Shown: positions 47,267-57,697, counted from the first letter of the stretch. The stretch is DNA of 64,000 bases from Burkholderia cepacia ATCC 25416 (GCF_001411495.1 NZ_CP012981.1:3658001-3722000); one strand, 5' to 3'. The notes: generated from the sequence alone by a model not told the origin. Numbers and translations are program-made.

Positions 47267-47462
47267 GCGCACCGTAGCCGTGGCGGGCGTGGCGTGCACC
47301 GTCATTGTTTCGTTTTCCGATCCGATTGTCCGGTTCATGAACTAGCGTTTTCGCTCATGGTCGTGTCACGATGCGCGGCGGACAATCGGGAGGGGCAACG
47401 TGTCGGCGGGCCGCCGGCATGGCCATACGCGAGAGATCGGGCCCCGAGCCCATACCACCAAG

Positions 47463-48671
47463 ATGACAACCGTCGAAATCGAAGCGACCGCTGATGTCGA
47501 ACAGGCACAGGCTTCCCTGTGGGACCTGTTCAAGGTCGTCGCCAGCATTTCGGCGGTCTCGTGGGGCGGGCTTTCGATGATGGCGCAGCTCGAACGCCAC
47601 TACGTGGAGCGGCTGCAGCGCATCGAGCCTCACGTATTCGGCGATCTCGTCGCGCTGGCCTGGCTCGTGCCGGGCCCCGTAGGCTGCAACGTGGCGGTAC
47701 AGGTCGGCCAGATACTGCATGGCCGCGTCGGCGCATGGGTTGCCGGCATCGCGAGCGTGCTGCCCTTCTCCATCCTGATGACGCTGTTCGCGATCTTCTA
47801 TCGCACGCCATTCGTGCGCTCGCTGGCGGCGCCGATGCTGATCAATCACTTCGGGATGGTGCTCGCCGCACTGATCGGCGTGACGTGGGTCAAGCAGTTG
47901 CGCTCGCTCGCGCGCACACGGGGCGAACAGCTGATCGCCGCGCTGTCGACGATTCTGCTTGCTTTCGCGCATAATCCGGCCGCTTTCGTCGGGATTCTTT
48001 TCGCCGCATTCGCGGCGGGCTGGCTGACCGGGCCGCCGCAGCGCGACGCGGTCGATTTCACGCTGTCGGCCCGCGACCGCAACCTGCTCGTGCTGCTCGG
48101 CGTGCTGGTCACGCTGTTCGCGGTGCCGCTGCCCGGCGATTACCAGGCGACGCTGCTGTGGCCGCGCCTCGCCGGCGCCGGCATGACGCTGTTCGGCGGC
48201 GGCTTTTCCGCGCTGCCCGTGCTCAAGACGCTGTTCGTCACGCCGGCAACCGGCATCTCCGATCACGACTTCACGCTTGCGTTCGCGCTGTCGCCCGTCG
48301 CGCCCGGGCCGCTGCTGAACGTCGTGCCGTTTCTCGGCTACCTGACCGACGGCTGGGTCGGCGCGCTGCTCGCGACGGCCGCGCTGTTCATTCCGTCGGG
48401 CTGCCTCGTCGTGTTTGCGCAGAACCATCTGTCCCGGCTCAAGCGCCATTCGCGTTTCGAGCACGGGATGCGCCTGCTGCGCGCGGCGACCACGGGTTTT
48501 CTCGTCGTCGCGGTCGTGAGGATCCTGCACCGCGAACCGGCCGACCCCGTTTACTGGCTGACAGGCGCCTTCGCGACGCTTTGCTTCGCGCGCTTCAAGG
48601 TGCCCGTCTATGCCGTGTACGGCACGGTCGCGGTTGCGTGCGGCGTGTGGCTGTGGGCCGCCGCGCGCTGA
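47463..48671 (+). CDS. chrA: Chromate transporter, ChrA-type (two-domain)
   Basis: 402 residues with two CHR domains, the usual length for long-chain ChrA. The first half has SWGGLSMMAQLERHYVERL and LVPGPVGCNVAVQVGQIL; the second repeats the pattern as MTLFGGGFSALPVLKTLFV and LSPVAPGPLLNVVPFLGYL. ChrA proteins expel chromate, coupled to the proton gradient. There is no chrB regulator nearby, so a role in chromate resistance is a family-level inference. Confidence 0.9.
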   Translation: MTTVEIEATADVEQAQASLWDLFKVVASISAVSWGGLSMMAQLERHYVERLQRIEPHVFGDLVALAWLVPGPVGCNVAVQVGQILHGRVGAWVAGIASVLPFSILMTLFAIFYRTPFVRSLAAPMLINHFGMVLAALIGVTWVKQLRSLARTRGEQLIAALSTILLAFAHNPAAFVGILFAAFAAGWLTGPPQRDAVDFTLSARDRNLLVLLGVLVTLFAVPLPGDYQATLLWPRLAGAGMTLFGGGFSALPVLKTLFVTPATGISDHDFTLAFALSPVAPGPLLNVVPFLGYLTDGWVGALLATAALFIPSGCLVVFAQNHLSRLKRHSRFEHGMRLLRAATTGFLVVAVVRILHREPADPVYWLTGAFATLCFARFKVPVYAVYGTVAVACGVWLWAAAR

Positions 48672-48719
48672 CGGGCGGCCGCCACCGCCCCGTCGGCCTT
48701 GACCGGCATTCGCCCGTCC

Positions 48720-49166
48720 TCACCCTGCCTGCACCGCGACCCGGCGTGCCATCCAGCGGGCGCGCAGCGCGTCGTACGCAAGGTTGAAGGCGAACGTGTA
48801 AGGCAGGAAGAACAGCACGATACCGAGGTCGAGCAGCAGCGCCTCGACGAGGCTCACGTTCAGCCACCACGCGGCGACCGGCACCACCAGCACGACGAGG
48901 CCGAGCTCGAACAAGGCCGCATGCGCGATCCGCACGCCGAGCGTGCGCGACCACCCCGCGCGTCGCTCGACGCGGTCGAACAGCGTATTGAACGCCATGT
49001 TCCACGCCATCGCGATCAGCGACACCATCACCGTCAGCACACCGACGTGCGACACCGGTATGTCGAGCAGCCACGCGCCGAGCGGCGCGCACAGCGCGAT
49101 CGCGACCAGTTCGAACGTCAGTGCATGCAGCAACCGTTCCGTCACCGTTTTGTTGACCTGTTTCAT
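48720..49166 (-). CDS. PACE-family biocide efflux transporter
   Basis: 148 residues with four helices in two BTP repeats. The first begins RLLHALTFELVAIALCAPLG with the conserved membrane Glu, then VSLIAMAWNMAFNTLFDRVE; the second has RIAHAALFELGLVVLVVPVA and PYTFAFNLAYDALRARW. PACE proteins such as AceI pump chlorhexidine and related biocides. CGGAGGGAATC precedes the ATG. Divergent from a LysR-type gene 113 bases away, the usual arrangement for these pumps. Confidence 0.93.
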   Translation of the reverse strand: MKQVNKTVTERLLHALTFELVAIALCAPLGAWLLDIPVSHVGVLTVMVSLIAMAWNMAFNTLFDRVERRAGWSRTLGVRIAHAALFELGLVVLVVPVAAWWLNVSLVEALLLDLGIVLFFLPYTFAFNLAYDALRARWMARRVAVQAG

Positions 49167-49279
49167 GATTCCCTCCGATTCGTCTGCTTCGTTGATGGCC
49201 GCCATTTTGATCGGCACAACCGTATGAATCCAGTTTGATATCATCGGTTTTTCCGATATAACGCCATCAGGAGCGCCGC

Positions 49280-50164
49280 ATGCGCCACGCCCCCGAAGCC
49301 CTGCTCGCATTCGCCGAAGCCGCGCTGCTCGGTTCGTTCACGGCCGCCGCGCGCAAGCTCGGCAAGCGCCAGTCGACCGTGTCGGAGGCGATCGCGAACC
49401 TCGAGATCGATCTCGGCGTGCAGTTGTTCGACCGCTCGACGCGCGCGCCGACGCTGACCGACGCCGGGCGGGCGCTGCTGCCGCAGGTGCAGCGCGCACT
49501 CGAGGCCGGCGCGGCAATCGACCGCACGGCCGCGCGGCTCGCGCGCGGCGAGGAAGCGCGGCTGACGCTCGTCGTGTCCGATACGTACCAGTCGAAGCGC
49601 TACGAGGAAACGTTGATGGCACTCGAGCGGCGCTTTCCGGCGCTCGAGTTCGAATGCCAGATCGCCGAGCACGACGACGTGCTCGACCTGATCCAGCAGG
49701 GACGCGCGCAGCTCGGGCTGATGGCCGCGCGCGCGGCCTACCCGGCCGACATCGGCGCGGCGACGATCGCGGAGGAATCGGAGATCGGGTTGTTCGTCGG
49801 CCGCATGCACGCGCTCGCCGAATACGGCGACGCCGACGTGCCGCACGCCGCGCTGCGCGACGTGCGCGAACTGCGCCTCAATACCTATGTGAAACCGGAA
49901 GGTCGCGGCACCGGCGACCGGATCGTCGTCGGCACGCACCACTGGCTGGCGCCGAGCTACCTGATGCTGCTGGAGATGGCCGTGCAGGGGTTCGGCTGGG
50001 CCGAACTGCCGCGCTGGATGGTCGACCACTTTGCGCGCGATCGCCTGTGCGAACTGCGTGCGCGCGGCTGGCCGCGCCGCGTGCGGGTCGATGCGGTCTG
50101 GTCGCGCAACCGGCCGCTCGGCCCGGTCGGCTCATGGCTGCTCGATGCGATGCTGGCCGCGTAG
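49280..50164 (+). CDS. LysR-family transcriptional regulator
   Basis: 294 residues. N-terminal winged helix (ALLAFAEAALLGSFTAAARK, then RQSTVSEAIANLEIDLGVQL) and a C-terminal substrate-binding domain. It is divergent from the PACE efflux gene, which suggests that it activates that pump in response to a biocide or polyamine, as AceR does for AceI. The intergenic region is AT-richer than the genes and includes ATTTTGATCGGC and TTTGATATCATC; no firm binding site was assigned. Confidence 0.92.
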   Translation: MRHAPEALLAFAEAALLGSFTAAARKLGKRQSTVSEAIANLEIDLGVQLFDRSTRAPTLTDAGRALLPQVQRALEAGAAIDRTAARLARGEEARLTLVVSDTYQSKRYEETLMALERRFPALEFECQIAEHDDVLDLIQQGRAQLGLMAARAAYPADIGAATIAEESEIGLFVGRMHALAEYGDADVPHAALRDVRELRLNTYVKPEGRGTGDRIVVGTHHWLAPSYLMLLEMAVQGFGWAELPRWMVDHFARDRLCELRARGWPRRVRVDAVWSRNRPLGPVGSWLLDAMLAA

Positions 50165-50213
50165 CGACGCAGGCCGATGCGCCGGCGGCTGCGCGCCGGC
50201 CGGCACCGACAGG

Positions 50214-50672
50214 TCAGAAACCGCGCGACAACACCGCCGCGCCGATCGTCACGACGCCGAGCACGAGGTTCACGAGGACGAGCAGGCGCACCGTATTCAC
50301 CGCGCGCGCGCCGTCGGGCCACTTCTGCGCCTGCACCGCACGACGGATGCGCGGGAACAGCGCGAACCGGATATGCCCGAAGATCAGCATCATCACGACG
50401 CCGAGCCCGGCCATCGCATGCAGCGACCACGTTGCGTGCGCGCCGCCGAATTCCACGAGCAGGAAGCCGCCGGACAGCAGGATCACGATCACGGCGCCCG
50501 ACACCCAGTTGAAGAAGCGGCCGAACACGCCTTCGATCAGCGGCAACCGAAGCTGCGGCGACAGGTCGGACAGCGCCGGACGCAGGCAGAAGTTGGCGAA
50601 GACCATCCCGCCCACCCACACGGCGACGGCCAGCAGATGAAGAAACAGCGCGACGGAGACAGCATGGGACAT
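50214..50672 (-). CDS. CopD-family membrane protein
   Basis: 152 residues, four membrane helices. It opens AVSVALFLHLLAVAVWVGGM (His and Trp of the CopD signature), then LIEGVFGRFFNWVSGAVIVI and LHAMAGLGVVMMLIFGHIRF. CopD-like proteins are linked to copper handling, though short members of this type may bind haem. Function uncertain. It is alone on its strand, between lysR and parC. Confidence 0.8.
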   Translation of the reverse strand: MSHAVSVALFLHLLAVAVWVGGMVFANFCLRPALSDLSPQLRLPLIEGVFGRFFNWVSGAVIVILLSGGFLLVEFGGAHATWSLHAMAGLGVVMMLIFGHIRFALFPRIRRAVQAQKWPDGARAVNTVRLLVLVNLVLGVVTIGAAVLSRGF

Positions 50673-50840
50673 GACGGCAATCCTGTGAGGAGTGGGGTAC
50701 GGCGAACGGCCGCGTCGCACGCGGCATCGAGCGACGTTCGACCGGATTGTCGCCGCCCGGTTCAGACCCCAGGCGCGATTTCACACTATTTTGCAAGTTC
50801 CGCGTGACAGCGCCACGCTTGCTTACCCGAATCCCCGCTC

Positions 50841-50884
50841 AAAAAGAACAGGCCGCACGCCCGCCGAAGCGGAGGTGCGGCCTT
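50841..50884 (-). terminator. Terminator of parC
   Basis: On the minus strand AGGCCGCAC pairs with GTGCGGCCT across a 16-base loop that can itself fold further; the stem is followed by TTCTTTTT. It lies 38 bases past the parC stop. Confidence 0.85.
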
Positions 50885-50922
50885 CGATCACGGCCGAACC
50901 GGCCGATCGATCGTGCGTCGCG

Positions 50923-53244
50923 TCAGCCGAGCAGCGGACGCAGCTCGTTGACGACCTTGAGCTTCGTCTCCGGTGCGCGGCCCTTGCGCGCGCGCTTGCC
51001 GACGTGCGGCGCCAGCCCCGCGTACGACAGCGTCTCGTCCTGCGCCTTGCCGCCGCGGCCGGTACCGATCAGCACGACGCCGGCCGGATCGATCGCGAGC
51101 GCCTGAACGAGCGTTTCCTTGTCGTCGAGCGCCATCAGGATCACGCCGCGACCGCCGCCGGACAGCGTCTTCATCTCGTCCATCCCGAACACCAGCAGGC
51201 GGCCGCCGCTCGACAGGCACGCGACCTGCGTCGCGTTCGGCAGCACCGGCATCGGCGCGAGCGGCACCGCGCCCGCATCGATGGTCATGAACGACTTGCC
51301 GGCCTTCACGCGGCTCACCATGTCGCCGACCTTCGCGAGGAAGCCGAAACCGTTGCTCGACGCGAGCAGCAGTTGCTGGTCGGCCGGCGCCGCGTAGTAG
51401 TGCATCAGGTGCGAGCCCGATTCGAGCTCGATCAGCGACGTGACCGGCACGCCGTCACCGCGCCCGCCCGGCAGCACCGACACGTCGACCGAGTACACGC
51501 GGCCGCTGCTGCCCCACGCGATCAGGCGGTCCGGCGTGCGGCACTGGAACGCCGCGTACAGATGGTCGCCGGCCTTGAACGTGAAGCCGGCCGGGTCGAG
51601 CCCGTGGCCCTTCAGCGCACGCACCCAGCCCTTCTGCGACACGACCACCGTCACCGGTTCGTCGACCACCTTCGCCTCGAACGTCGCGCGCTTTTCCTGC
51701 TGGATCAGCGTGCGGCGATCGTCGCCGTACTGCTTCGCGTCGGCCTCGATCTCCTTGATCATCAGCCGCTTCATCGCGTTTTCGTTCGCGAGCAGCTCCT
51801 CGAGCTTCGCCTTCTCGTCGCGCAACGCTTCGAGTTCCTTCTCGATCTTGATCTTCTCGAGCCGCGCGAGCTGGCGCAGCCGGATTTCGAGAATGTCTTC
51901 CGCCTGCCGTTCACTGAGGCCGAACGCGCTCATCAGCGCGGCCTTCGGCTCGTCCGACTCGCGGATGATGCGGATCACCTCGTCGATGTTCAGGAAGACG
52001 ATCATCCGCCCTTCGAGGATGTGGATGCGGTCGTCGACCTTCGCGAGACGATGGCGGCAACGGCGCGTCATCGTCAGCTGGCGGAACTTCACCCATTCGT
52101 CGAGGATCGTCAGCAGGCCCTTCTGGCCCGGCCGGCCATCGGCGCCGATCATCACGAGGTTCAGCGTCGCGTTCGACTCGAGGCTCGTGTATGCGAGCAG
52201 CGTGTTCACGAATTCCGTCTGGTCGATCGTGCGCGACTTCGGCTCGAACACGAGCCGCACCGCCGCTTCCTTGCCCGACTCGTCGCGCACCGCGTCGAGC
52301 AGGTCGAGCATCGCCTTCTTCGTGTTGAGCTGCTCGGGCGTGAGCGTCTTCTTGCCGAGCTTGAGCTTCGGGTTCGTCAGCTCCTCGATTTCCTCGAGCA
52401 CCTTCTGGCCCGACGTGTTCGGCGGCAGCTCGGTGACGACCAGTTGCCACTGGCCGCGCGCGAGATCCTCGATCTTCCAGCGTGCGCGCACCTTCAGGCT
52501 GCCACGGCCGGTTTCATAGGCCGCCGCGATTTCCGTGTCGCTCGAGATGATCTGGCCGCCGCCCGGGAAATCCGGGCCGGGGATCAGGTTCATCAGCTCC
52601 GCATGCGAGAGCTTCGGATTGCGGATCAACGCGACCGCCGCCGCCGCGACCTCGCGCAGGTTGTGCGACGGGATTTCGGTGGCGAGACCGACCGCGATAC
52701 CCGACGCGCCGTTCAGCAGCACGAACGGCATGCGGCTCGGCAGCGTCTTCGGCTCCTCGAACGAGCCGTCGTAGTTCGGCATGAAGTCGACCGTGCCCTG
52801 GTCGATCTCGTCGAGCAGCAGCTTCGAGATCGGCGTGAGCCGCGCTTCGGTGTATCGCATCGCCGCCGCGCCGTCGCCGTCGCGCGAGCCGAAGTTGCCC
52901 TGCCCGTCGATCAGCGGATAGCGCAGCGAGAAATCCTGCGCGAGACGCACGAGCGCGTCGTACGCCGACTGGTCGCCGTGCGGGTGGTATTTACCGAGCA
53001 CGTCGCCCACGACGCGCGCCGACTTCACCGGCTTCGCGTCCGGGCCGAGGCCCATTTCGTTCATCGCGAACAGGATCCGGCGCTGCACCGGCTTCTGGCC
53101 GTCGCACACGTCGGGCAGCGCGCGGCTCTTCACGACGCTGACCGCGTAGCTGAGATACGCCTGCTCCGCGTAGTTGCCGAGCGTCAGCGCATCGCTCTCT
53201 GGCGCGCCGGAGTCGGCAAAGAGATCGGAGGTGTTGTCGTCCAT
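50923..53244 (-). CDS. parC: DNA topoisomerase IV subunit A
   Basis: 773 residues. Type IIA topoisomerase subunit that unlinks daughter chromosomes. The 5Y-CAP region has [29 protein letters not shown] and the active-site Tyr in [13 protein letters not shown]; a coiled coil follows, then the C-terminal beta-propeller. Residue 92 at the main quinolone-resistance position (Ser80 in E. coli) is Gln in this sequence. It is 69 bases downstream of parE and probably in one transcript. Confidence 0.97.
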   Translation of the reverse strand: MDDNTSDLFADSGAPESDALTLGNYAEQAYLSYAVSVVKSRALPDVCDGQKPVQRRILFAMNEMGLGPDAKPVKSARVVGDVLGKYHPHGDQSAYDALVRLAQDFSLRYPLIDGQGNFGSRDGDGAAAMRYTEARLTPISKLLLDEIDQGTVDFMPNYDGSFEEPKTLPSRMPFVLLNGASGIAVGLATEIPSHNLREVAAAAVALIRNPKLSHAELMNLIPGPDFPGGGQIISSDTEIAAAYETGRGSLKVRARWKIEDLARGQWQLVVTELPPNTSGQKVLEEIEELTNPKLKLGKKTLTPEQLNTKKAMLDLLDAVRDESGKEAAVRLVFEPKSRTIDQTEFVNTLLAYTSLESNATLNLVMIGADGRPGQKGLLTILDEWVKFRQLTMTRRCRHRLAKVDDRIHILEGRMIVFLNIDEVIRIIRESDEPKAALMSAFGLSERQAEDILEIRLRQLARLEKIKIEKELEALRDEKAKLEELLANENAMKRLMIKEIEADAKQYGDDRRTLIQQEKRATFEAKVVDEPVTVVVSQKGWVRALKGHGLDPAGFTFKAGDHLYAAFQCRTPDRLIAWGSSGRVYSVDVSVLPGGRGDGVPVTSLIELESGSHLMHYYAAPADQQLLLASSNGFGFLAKVGDMVSRVKAGKSFMTIDAGAVPLAPMPVLPNATQVACLSSGGRLLVFGMDEMKTLSGGGRGVILMALDDKETLVQALAIDPAGVVLIGTGRGGKAQDETLSYAGLAPHVGKRARKGRAPETKLKVVNELRPLLG

Positions 53245-53313
53245 CTGAATTCCGTATTCGTAAGTGGCGTGAGGCCGGGCCGGGCGTCATGCCCGGCCGC
53301 GCGGATTCCCGGC

Positions 53314-55296
53314 TTAAATGTCCGCTTCGACGTCGTTGCCCTTTTCCTCGAGCCAGCCGCGTCGCGCGGCTGCCTCGCCCTTGCCCATCAGCATCGTCAT
53401 GCGCGCGACGGTCGCCTCGTAGTCGAGTTCGCCGAGCTTCACCGGCATCAGGCGGCGCGTGTCGGGGTTCATCGTGGTATCCCACAGCTGCTCGGCGCTC
53501 ATTTCGCCGAGCCCCTTGAAGCGGCTGATGCTCCATTGCGTCTCGCGCACGCCGTCCTTGCGCAGCTTGTCGAGAATCGCTTCCAGTTCGCCCTCGTCGA
53601 GCGCATAGAGCTTCTGCGCCGCCTTCTTGCCGCGTGCCGGCGCATCGACGCGGAACAGCGGAGGCCGCGCGACGCACACGTGGCCGCGCTCGATCAGTTG
53701 CGGGAAATGCTTGAAGAACAGCGTGAGCAGCAGCACCTGGATGTGCGAGCCGTCGACGTCCGCGTCCGACAGGATGCAGATCTTGCCGTAGCGCAGGTTC
53801 GACAGGTCGACGCTTTCATCGGGGCTGTGCGGATCGACGCCGATCGCCACCGAGATGTCGTGCACCTCGTTGTTCGCGAACAGGCGGTCGCGCTCGGTTT
53901 CCCAGGTATTCAGCACCTTGCCGCGCAGCGGCAGGATCGCCTGGTATTCCTTGTCGCGGCCCATCTTCGCGGAACCGCCCGCCGAGTCGCCCTCGACGAG
54001 GAACAGCTCGTTGCGCGTGATGTCCTCGGTTTCGCAGTCGGTCAGCTTGCCGGGCAGCACCGCGACGCCCGAGCTCTTGCGCTTCTCGACCTTCTGGCCC
54101 GCGCGCGTGCGCGCCTGGGCCTGCTTGATCACGAGTTCGGCGAGCTTCTTGCCGTGCTCGACGTGCTGGTTCAGCCACAGCTCCAGCGCCGGACGCGAGA
54201 ACGACGACACGAGCTTCACCGCGTCGCGGCTGTTCAGGCGCTCCTTGATCTGCCCCTGGAACTGCGGATCGAGCACCTTCGCCGACAGCACGAACGACAC
54301 GCGCGCGAATACGTCTTCCGCGAGCAGCTTCACGCCCTTCGGCTGCAGGTTGTGCAGTTCGACGAAGCTTTTCACCGCCTGGTAGAGACCGTCGCGCAGG
54401 CCGGATTCATGCGTGCCGCCGGCCGGCGTCGGGATCAGGTTCACGTACGACTCGCGCACGAGCGAACCTTCCTCGCTCCAGGCGACGACCCACGACGCGC
54501 CCTCGCCTTCGGCGAAGGTGTCGTCGCCCGAACGCGAATCGGCGAAACGCTCGCCTTCGAACAACGGGATCAGCAACTCGCTGCCGTTCATTTCGTCGAG
54601 CAGGTAGCCGCGCAGGCCGTCTTCATATTTCCACGTCTGGCGCTCGCCGCTCTTTTCGTTGACGAGCACGACCTCGACGCCCGGCAGCAGCACGGCCTTC
54701 GAGCGCAGCAGGCGCTGCAGCTCGCCGAGCGGCAGGTTCGGCGAGTCGAAGTACTTCGGATTCGGCCACACCTGCACGCGCGTGCCGGATTTCTTTTCGC
54801 CGCGGCCCGCGCCCTGCGTCGCGAGCGGTTTCACCACATCGCCTTCGGCGAAGCCGAGTTCCGCGATCTTGCCGTCGCGCCAGACGGTGACGTCGAGGCG
54901 CGTCGCGAGCGCGTTCGTCACCGACACGCCGACGCCGTGCAGGCCGCCCGAGAACGTATAGGCGCCGCCCGCGGCCTTGTCGAACTTGCCGCCCGCGTGC
55001 AGGCGCGTGAATACGATCTCGACGACCGGCACACCCTCTTCCGGGTGCATGCCGAACGGGATGCCGCGGCCGTCGTCTTCGACCGAGACCGACTGGTCGG
55101 CGTGCAGCGTGACCGTGATCTGCTTGCCGTAGCCGCCGAGCGCTTCGTCGGACGCGTTGTCGATGACTTCCTGGATGATGTGCAGCGGATTCTCGGTACG
55201 GGTGTACATGCCGGGCCGCTGCTTGACCGGCTCGAGACCCTTGAGCACCTTGATCGATGCTTCGCTATAGGCCGCGCTGGGTTTCTTCGTTGACAT
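53314..55296 (-). CDS. parE: DNA topoisomerase IV subunit B
   Basis: 660 residues, GHKL ATPase plus TOPRIM. Motifs: QEVIDNASDEALGGYGKQI near residue 36, VEDDGRGIPFGMHPEEG, FSGGLHGVGVSVTNAL, then TOPRIM: FLVEGDSAGGSAKMGRDKEY, RGKVLNTWE and ILSDADVDGSHI. It pairs with parC directly downstream. A DnaA-box-like palindrome sits 32-53 bases before the start. Confidence 0.97.
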   Translation of the reverse strand: MSTKKPSAAYSEASIKVLKGLEPVKQRPGMYTRTENPLHIIQEVIDNASDEALGGYGKQITVTLHADQSVSVEDDGRGIPFGMHPEEGVPVVEIVFTRLHAGGKFDKAAGGAYTFSGGLHGVGVSVTNALATRLDVTVWRDGKIAELGFAEGDVVKPLATQGAGRGEKKSGTRVQVWPNPKYFDSPNLPLGELQRLLRSKAVLLPGVEVVLVNEKSGERQTWKYEDGLRGYLLDEMNGSELLIPLFEGERFADSRSGDDTFAEGEGASWVVAWSEEGSLVRESYVNLIPTPAGGTHESGLRDGLYQAVKSFVELHNLQPKGVKLLAEDVFARVSFVLSAKVLDPQFQGQIKERLNSRDAVKLVSSFSRPALELWLNQHVEHGKKLAELVIKQAQARTRAGQKVEKRKSSGVAVLPGKLTDCETEDITRNELFLVEGDSAGGSAKMGRDKEYQAILPLRGKVLNTWETERDRLFANNEVHDISVAIGVDPHSPDESVDLSNLRYGKICILSDADVDGSHIQVLLLTLFFKHFPQLIERGHVCVARPPLFRVDAPARGKKAAQKLYALDEGELEAILDKLRKDGVRETQWSISRFKGLGEMSAEQLWDTTMNPDTRRLMPVKLGELDYEATVARMTMLMGKGEAAARRGWLEEKGNDVEADI

Positions 55297-55327
55297 AGGC
55301 GCTGAATTTCGTCATTCATCGGGACGT

Positions 55328-55349
55328 TGTCCACACCTCGTGTGGATAA
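55328..55349. promoter_or_regulatory. Palindrome of two DnaA-box-like sites upstream of parE
   Basis: TTGTCCACA (55328-55336) and TGTGGATAA (55341-55349, reverse complement TTATCCACA, the consensus DnaA box) face each other across four bases (CCTCGin part); the centre TCCACACCTCGTGTGGA is nearly symmetrical. It lies 32-53 bases upstream of the parE ATG, in promoter position. Confidence 0.5.
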
Positions 55350-55538
55350 CGTCGTGGACAAAACGTTGAGTTCCGTAAAAAAGCGAATCGAAACAACGGT
55401 GTGCTTGGACTGCTCCGAAAGCGGGCGCGCGGCGTTGGCTGCGCTGCCCGGGACGCGCGGTATTTTACTGGTTCCGCGTGGCGCGCCAATCGCGCAATCG
55501 CGCGCGGCGGCCGCCGGCCGCGCGACGCGTCATGCGGA

Positions 55539-57488
55539 TTACGCCGGCTTGCGCTTCGCCTCGAGCGTTTCCCACCGTTCGAGCGCCGCGAGCAATTCGT
55601 CGTCGATCGCCGCGAACCGCTCGGTCAGGCGCGTGCCTTCCTGCGGATCCTTCGCGAAGATCGAACCGTCTTCGAGCCGGGCATTGATCGTCCTCTGCTC
55701 CTCCTCGAGCGCGGCGATCTTCTCCGGCAGCGAATCGAGCTCGCGCTGCTCGTTGAACGACAGCTTCACCGTGCGCTGCGCATTGCGGCCCGCGGCGCTT
55801 TTTGCCGGCTCCTCCTTGACGGGCGCCGCTTCCTTCACCGCACGCTTCGCGGCTTCCTGCTGCGCGAGCTGATCCGCGCGCGCGCTCTGGATCTGCCAGT
55901 CTGTGAAGCCGCCGACATATTCACGCCACTTGCCGTCGCCCTCGGACGCGATCACCGACGTCACGACGTTGTCGAGGAACGCGCGATCGTGGCTGACGAG
56001 CAGCACCGTGCCGTCGTAGTCGGCCAGCAGCTCCTCGAGCAGTTCGAGCGTCGGGATGTCGAGGTCGTTGGTCGGTTCGTCGAGCACCAGCACGTTGGCC
56101 GGACGCGCGAACAGCCGCGCAAGCAGCAGCCGGTTGCGCTCGCCGCCCGACAGCGACTTCACCGGCGAACGCGCGCGCTCCGGCGCGAACAGGAAATCGC
56201 CGAGATAGCTCATCACGTGCTTGCGCACGCCGCCGATCTCGACCCATTCGCTGCCGGGGCTGATGGTATCCGCGAGGCTCTTTTCCTGGTCGAGCTGCGC
56301 GCGCATCTGGTCGAAATACGCGACCTGCAGGTTCGTGCCGGTGCGCACCGTGCCTTCGTCGGGCTTCAGTTCGCCGAGAATCAGCTTGAGCAGCGTCGTC
56401 TTGCCGGCGCCGTTCGGGCCGATGAAGCCGATCTTGTCGCCACGCATCACCGTCGTCGAGAAGCGATCGACGACCGTGCGGCCGCCGTAGCGCTTCGTCA
56501 CGTCGGTCAGCTCCGCGACGATCTTGCCGGACTTCTCGCCCTGCGCGACGTCGAGCTTCACGTTGCCCTGCGAATTGCGGCGCTCCGCGCGCTCGTTGCG
56601 CATCTGCACGAGCCGCGCGATGCGGCCGACGCTGCGCGTGCGGCGCGCTTCGACCCCCTTGCGGATCCACACTTCCTCCTGCGCGAGCAGCTTGTCGAAC
56701 TTCTCGTTTTCCACGCGCTCGACTTCGAGCTGCTGCGCCTTGCGCGTCTGGTACGCCGAGAAATTGCCCGGGTACGACAACAGCCGGCCGCGGTCGAGAT
56801 CGACGATGCGCGTCGCGACGCGGTCGAGGAACGCGCGATCGTGCGTGATGAACAGCAGGCCCGCACGCTGCGCGACGAGCAGCTCTTCCAGCCAGCGGAT
56901 GCCGTCGAAGTCGAGGTGGTTGGTCGGTTCGTCGAGCAGCAGCACGTCAGGCTGCAGCACCAGCGCGCGCGCCAGCGCGACCCGCTTCTGCATCCCGCCC
57001 GACAGCGCGTCGACGCGCGCGTCGACGTCCGCCAGGCCGATCTGCGCGAGCGTCATCGACACGCGCGTGCGCCAGTTCCACGCGTCGTGCGCGTCGAGCG
57101 ACGACTGCAGCGCGTTCATTCGCGCGAGCAACGCATCGTGTTCGGCGCCTTCGGGCGTATCCGCGAGGCGGTGCGCGATCGAGTCGTATTCTTCGAGCAC
57201 TTCACGCGTGTGCGCGAGCCCCGACGCGACCGCATCGAACACCGTCGCACCCGGCTCGAATTCGGGCTCCTGGGGCACATAGACGGTCACGAGCTCCTGC
57301 TGGCGCGTGACCAGCCCGTCGTCGGGCTTCGCGAGCCCGGCGACGATCTTCAGCAGCGACGACTTGCCCGCGCCGTTGCGGCCGATCAGGCCGACGCGCT
57401 CGCCGGCTTCCAGCGAGAAATCCGCGTGATCGAGCAACGCGACGTGACCGAACGCGAGCTGCGCGCCGGTAATGGAATAGAGCGACAT
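55539..57488 (-). CDS. uup: ABC-F ATPase Uup
   Basis: 649 residues with two ATPase domains and no membrane helices. First: Walker A GLIGRNGAGKSSLLK, signature LSGGMQKRVALARAL, Walker B VLLLDEPTNHLD. Second: GFIGPNGAGKTTLLKLIL, LSGGERNRLLLARLF, VLVLDEPTNDLD. The C-terminal coiled coil after about residue 545 (with RELDSLPEKIAALEEEQRTI) is the DNA/ribosome-binding arm of Uup. Uup acts on ribosomes and limits transposon precise excision. The start MSLYSITGAQLAFG follows GTCTCCCCAT on the complement. Confidence 0.93.
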   Translation of the reverse strand: MSLYSITGAQLAFGHVALLDHADFSLEAGERVGLIGRNGAGKSSLLKIVAGLAKPDDGLVTRQQELVTVYVPQEPEFEPGATVFDAVASGLAHTREVLEEYDSIAHRLADTPEGAEHDALLARMNALQSSLDAHDAWNWRTRVSMTLAQIGLADVDARVDALSGGMQKRVALARALVLQPDVLLLDEPTNHLDFDGIRWLEELLVAQRAGLLFITHDRAFLDRVATRIVDLDRGRLLSYPGNFSAYQTRKAQQLEVERVENEKFDKLLAQEEVWIRKGVEARRTRSVGRIARLVQMRNERAERRNSQGNVKLDVAQGEKSGKIVAELTDVTKRYGGRTVVDRFSTTVMRGDKIGFIGPNGAGKTTLLKLILGELKPDEGTVRTGTNLQVAYFDQMRAQLDQEKSLADTISPGSEWVEIGGVRKHVMSYLGDFLFAPERARSPVKSLSGGERNRLLLARLFARPANVLVLDEPTNDLDIPTLELLEELLADYDGTVLLVSHDRAFLDNVVTSVIASEGDGKWREYVGGFTDWQIQSARADQLAQQEAAKRAVKEAAPVKEEPAKSAAGRNAQRTVKLSFNEQRELDSLPEKIAALEEEQRTINARLEDGSIFAKDPQEGTRLTERFAAIDDELLAALERWETLEAKRKPA

Positions 57489-57697
57489 GGGGAGACGGCG
57501 AAGAGAGAAATCGGAAGCGCCCATTGTACCGGTCGCGGGCGCCGGCACCGGTATGGCCGGACGGATAAGGTGCAGGACCGCTCGCGCGGGCCGGTTGCCG
57601 GAGGTCGAGTGCCGCGCGTGCGGCGGGCACCCGCGCCCGCTGGCGCGGGCTCACTCCGTCGCGAGGACGGCACGGCCGCCCTCGCGGATATGCGTGC

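Noticed and set aside
50692..55293. Open frame of over 1,500 codons on the plus strand opposite parC and parE
   Set aside because: It is the antisense shadow of two intact topoisomerase genes; its Arg/His/Leu-rich translation has no domain and arises from GC-rich third positions.
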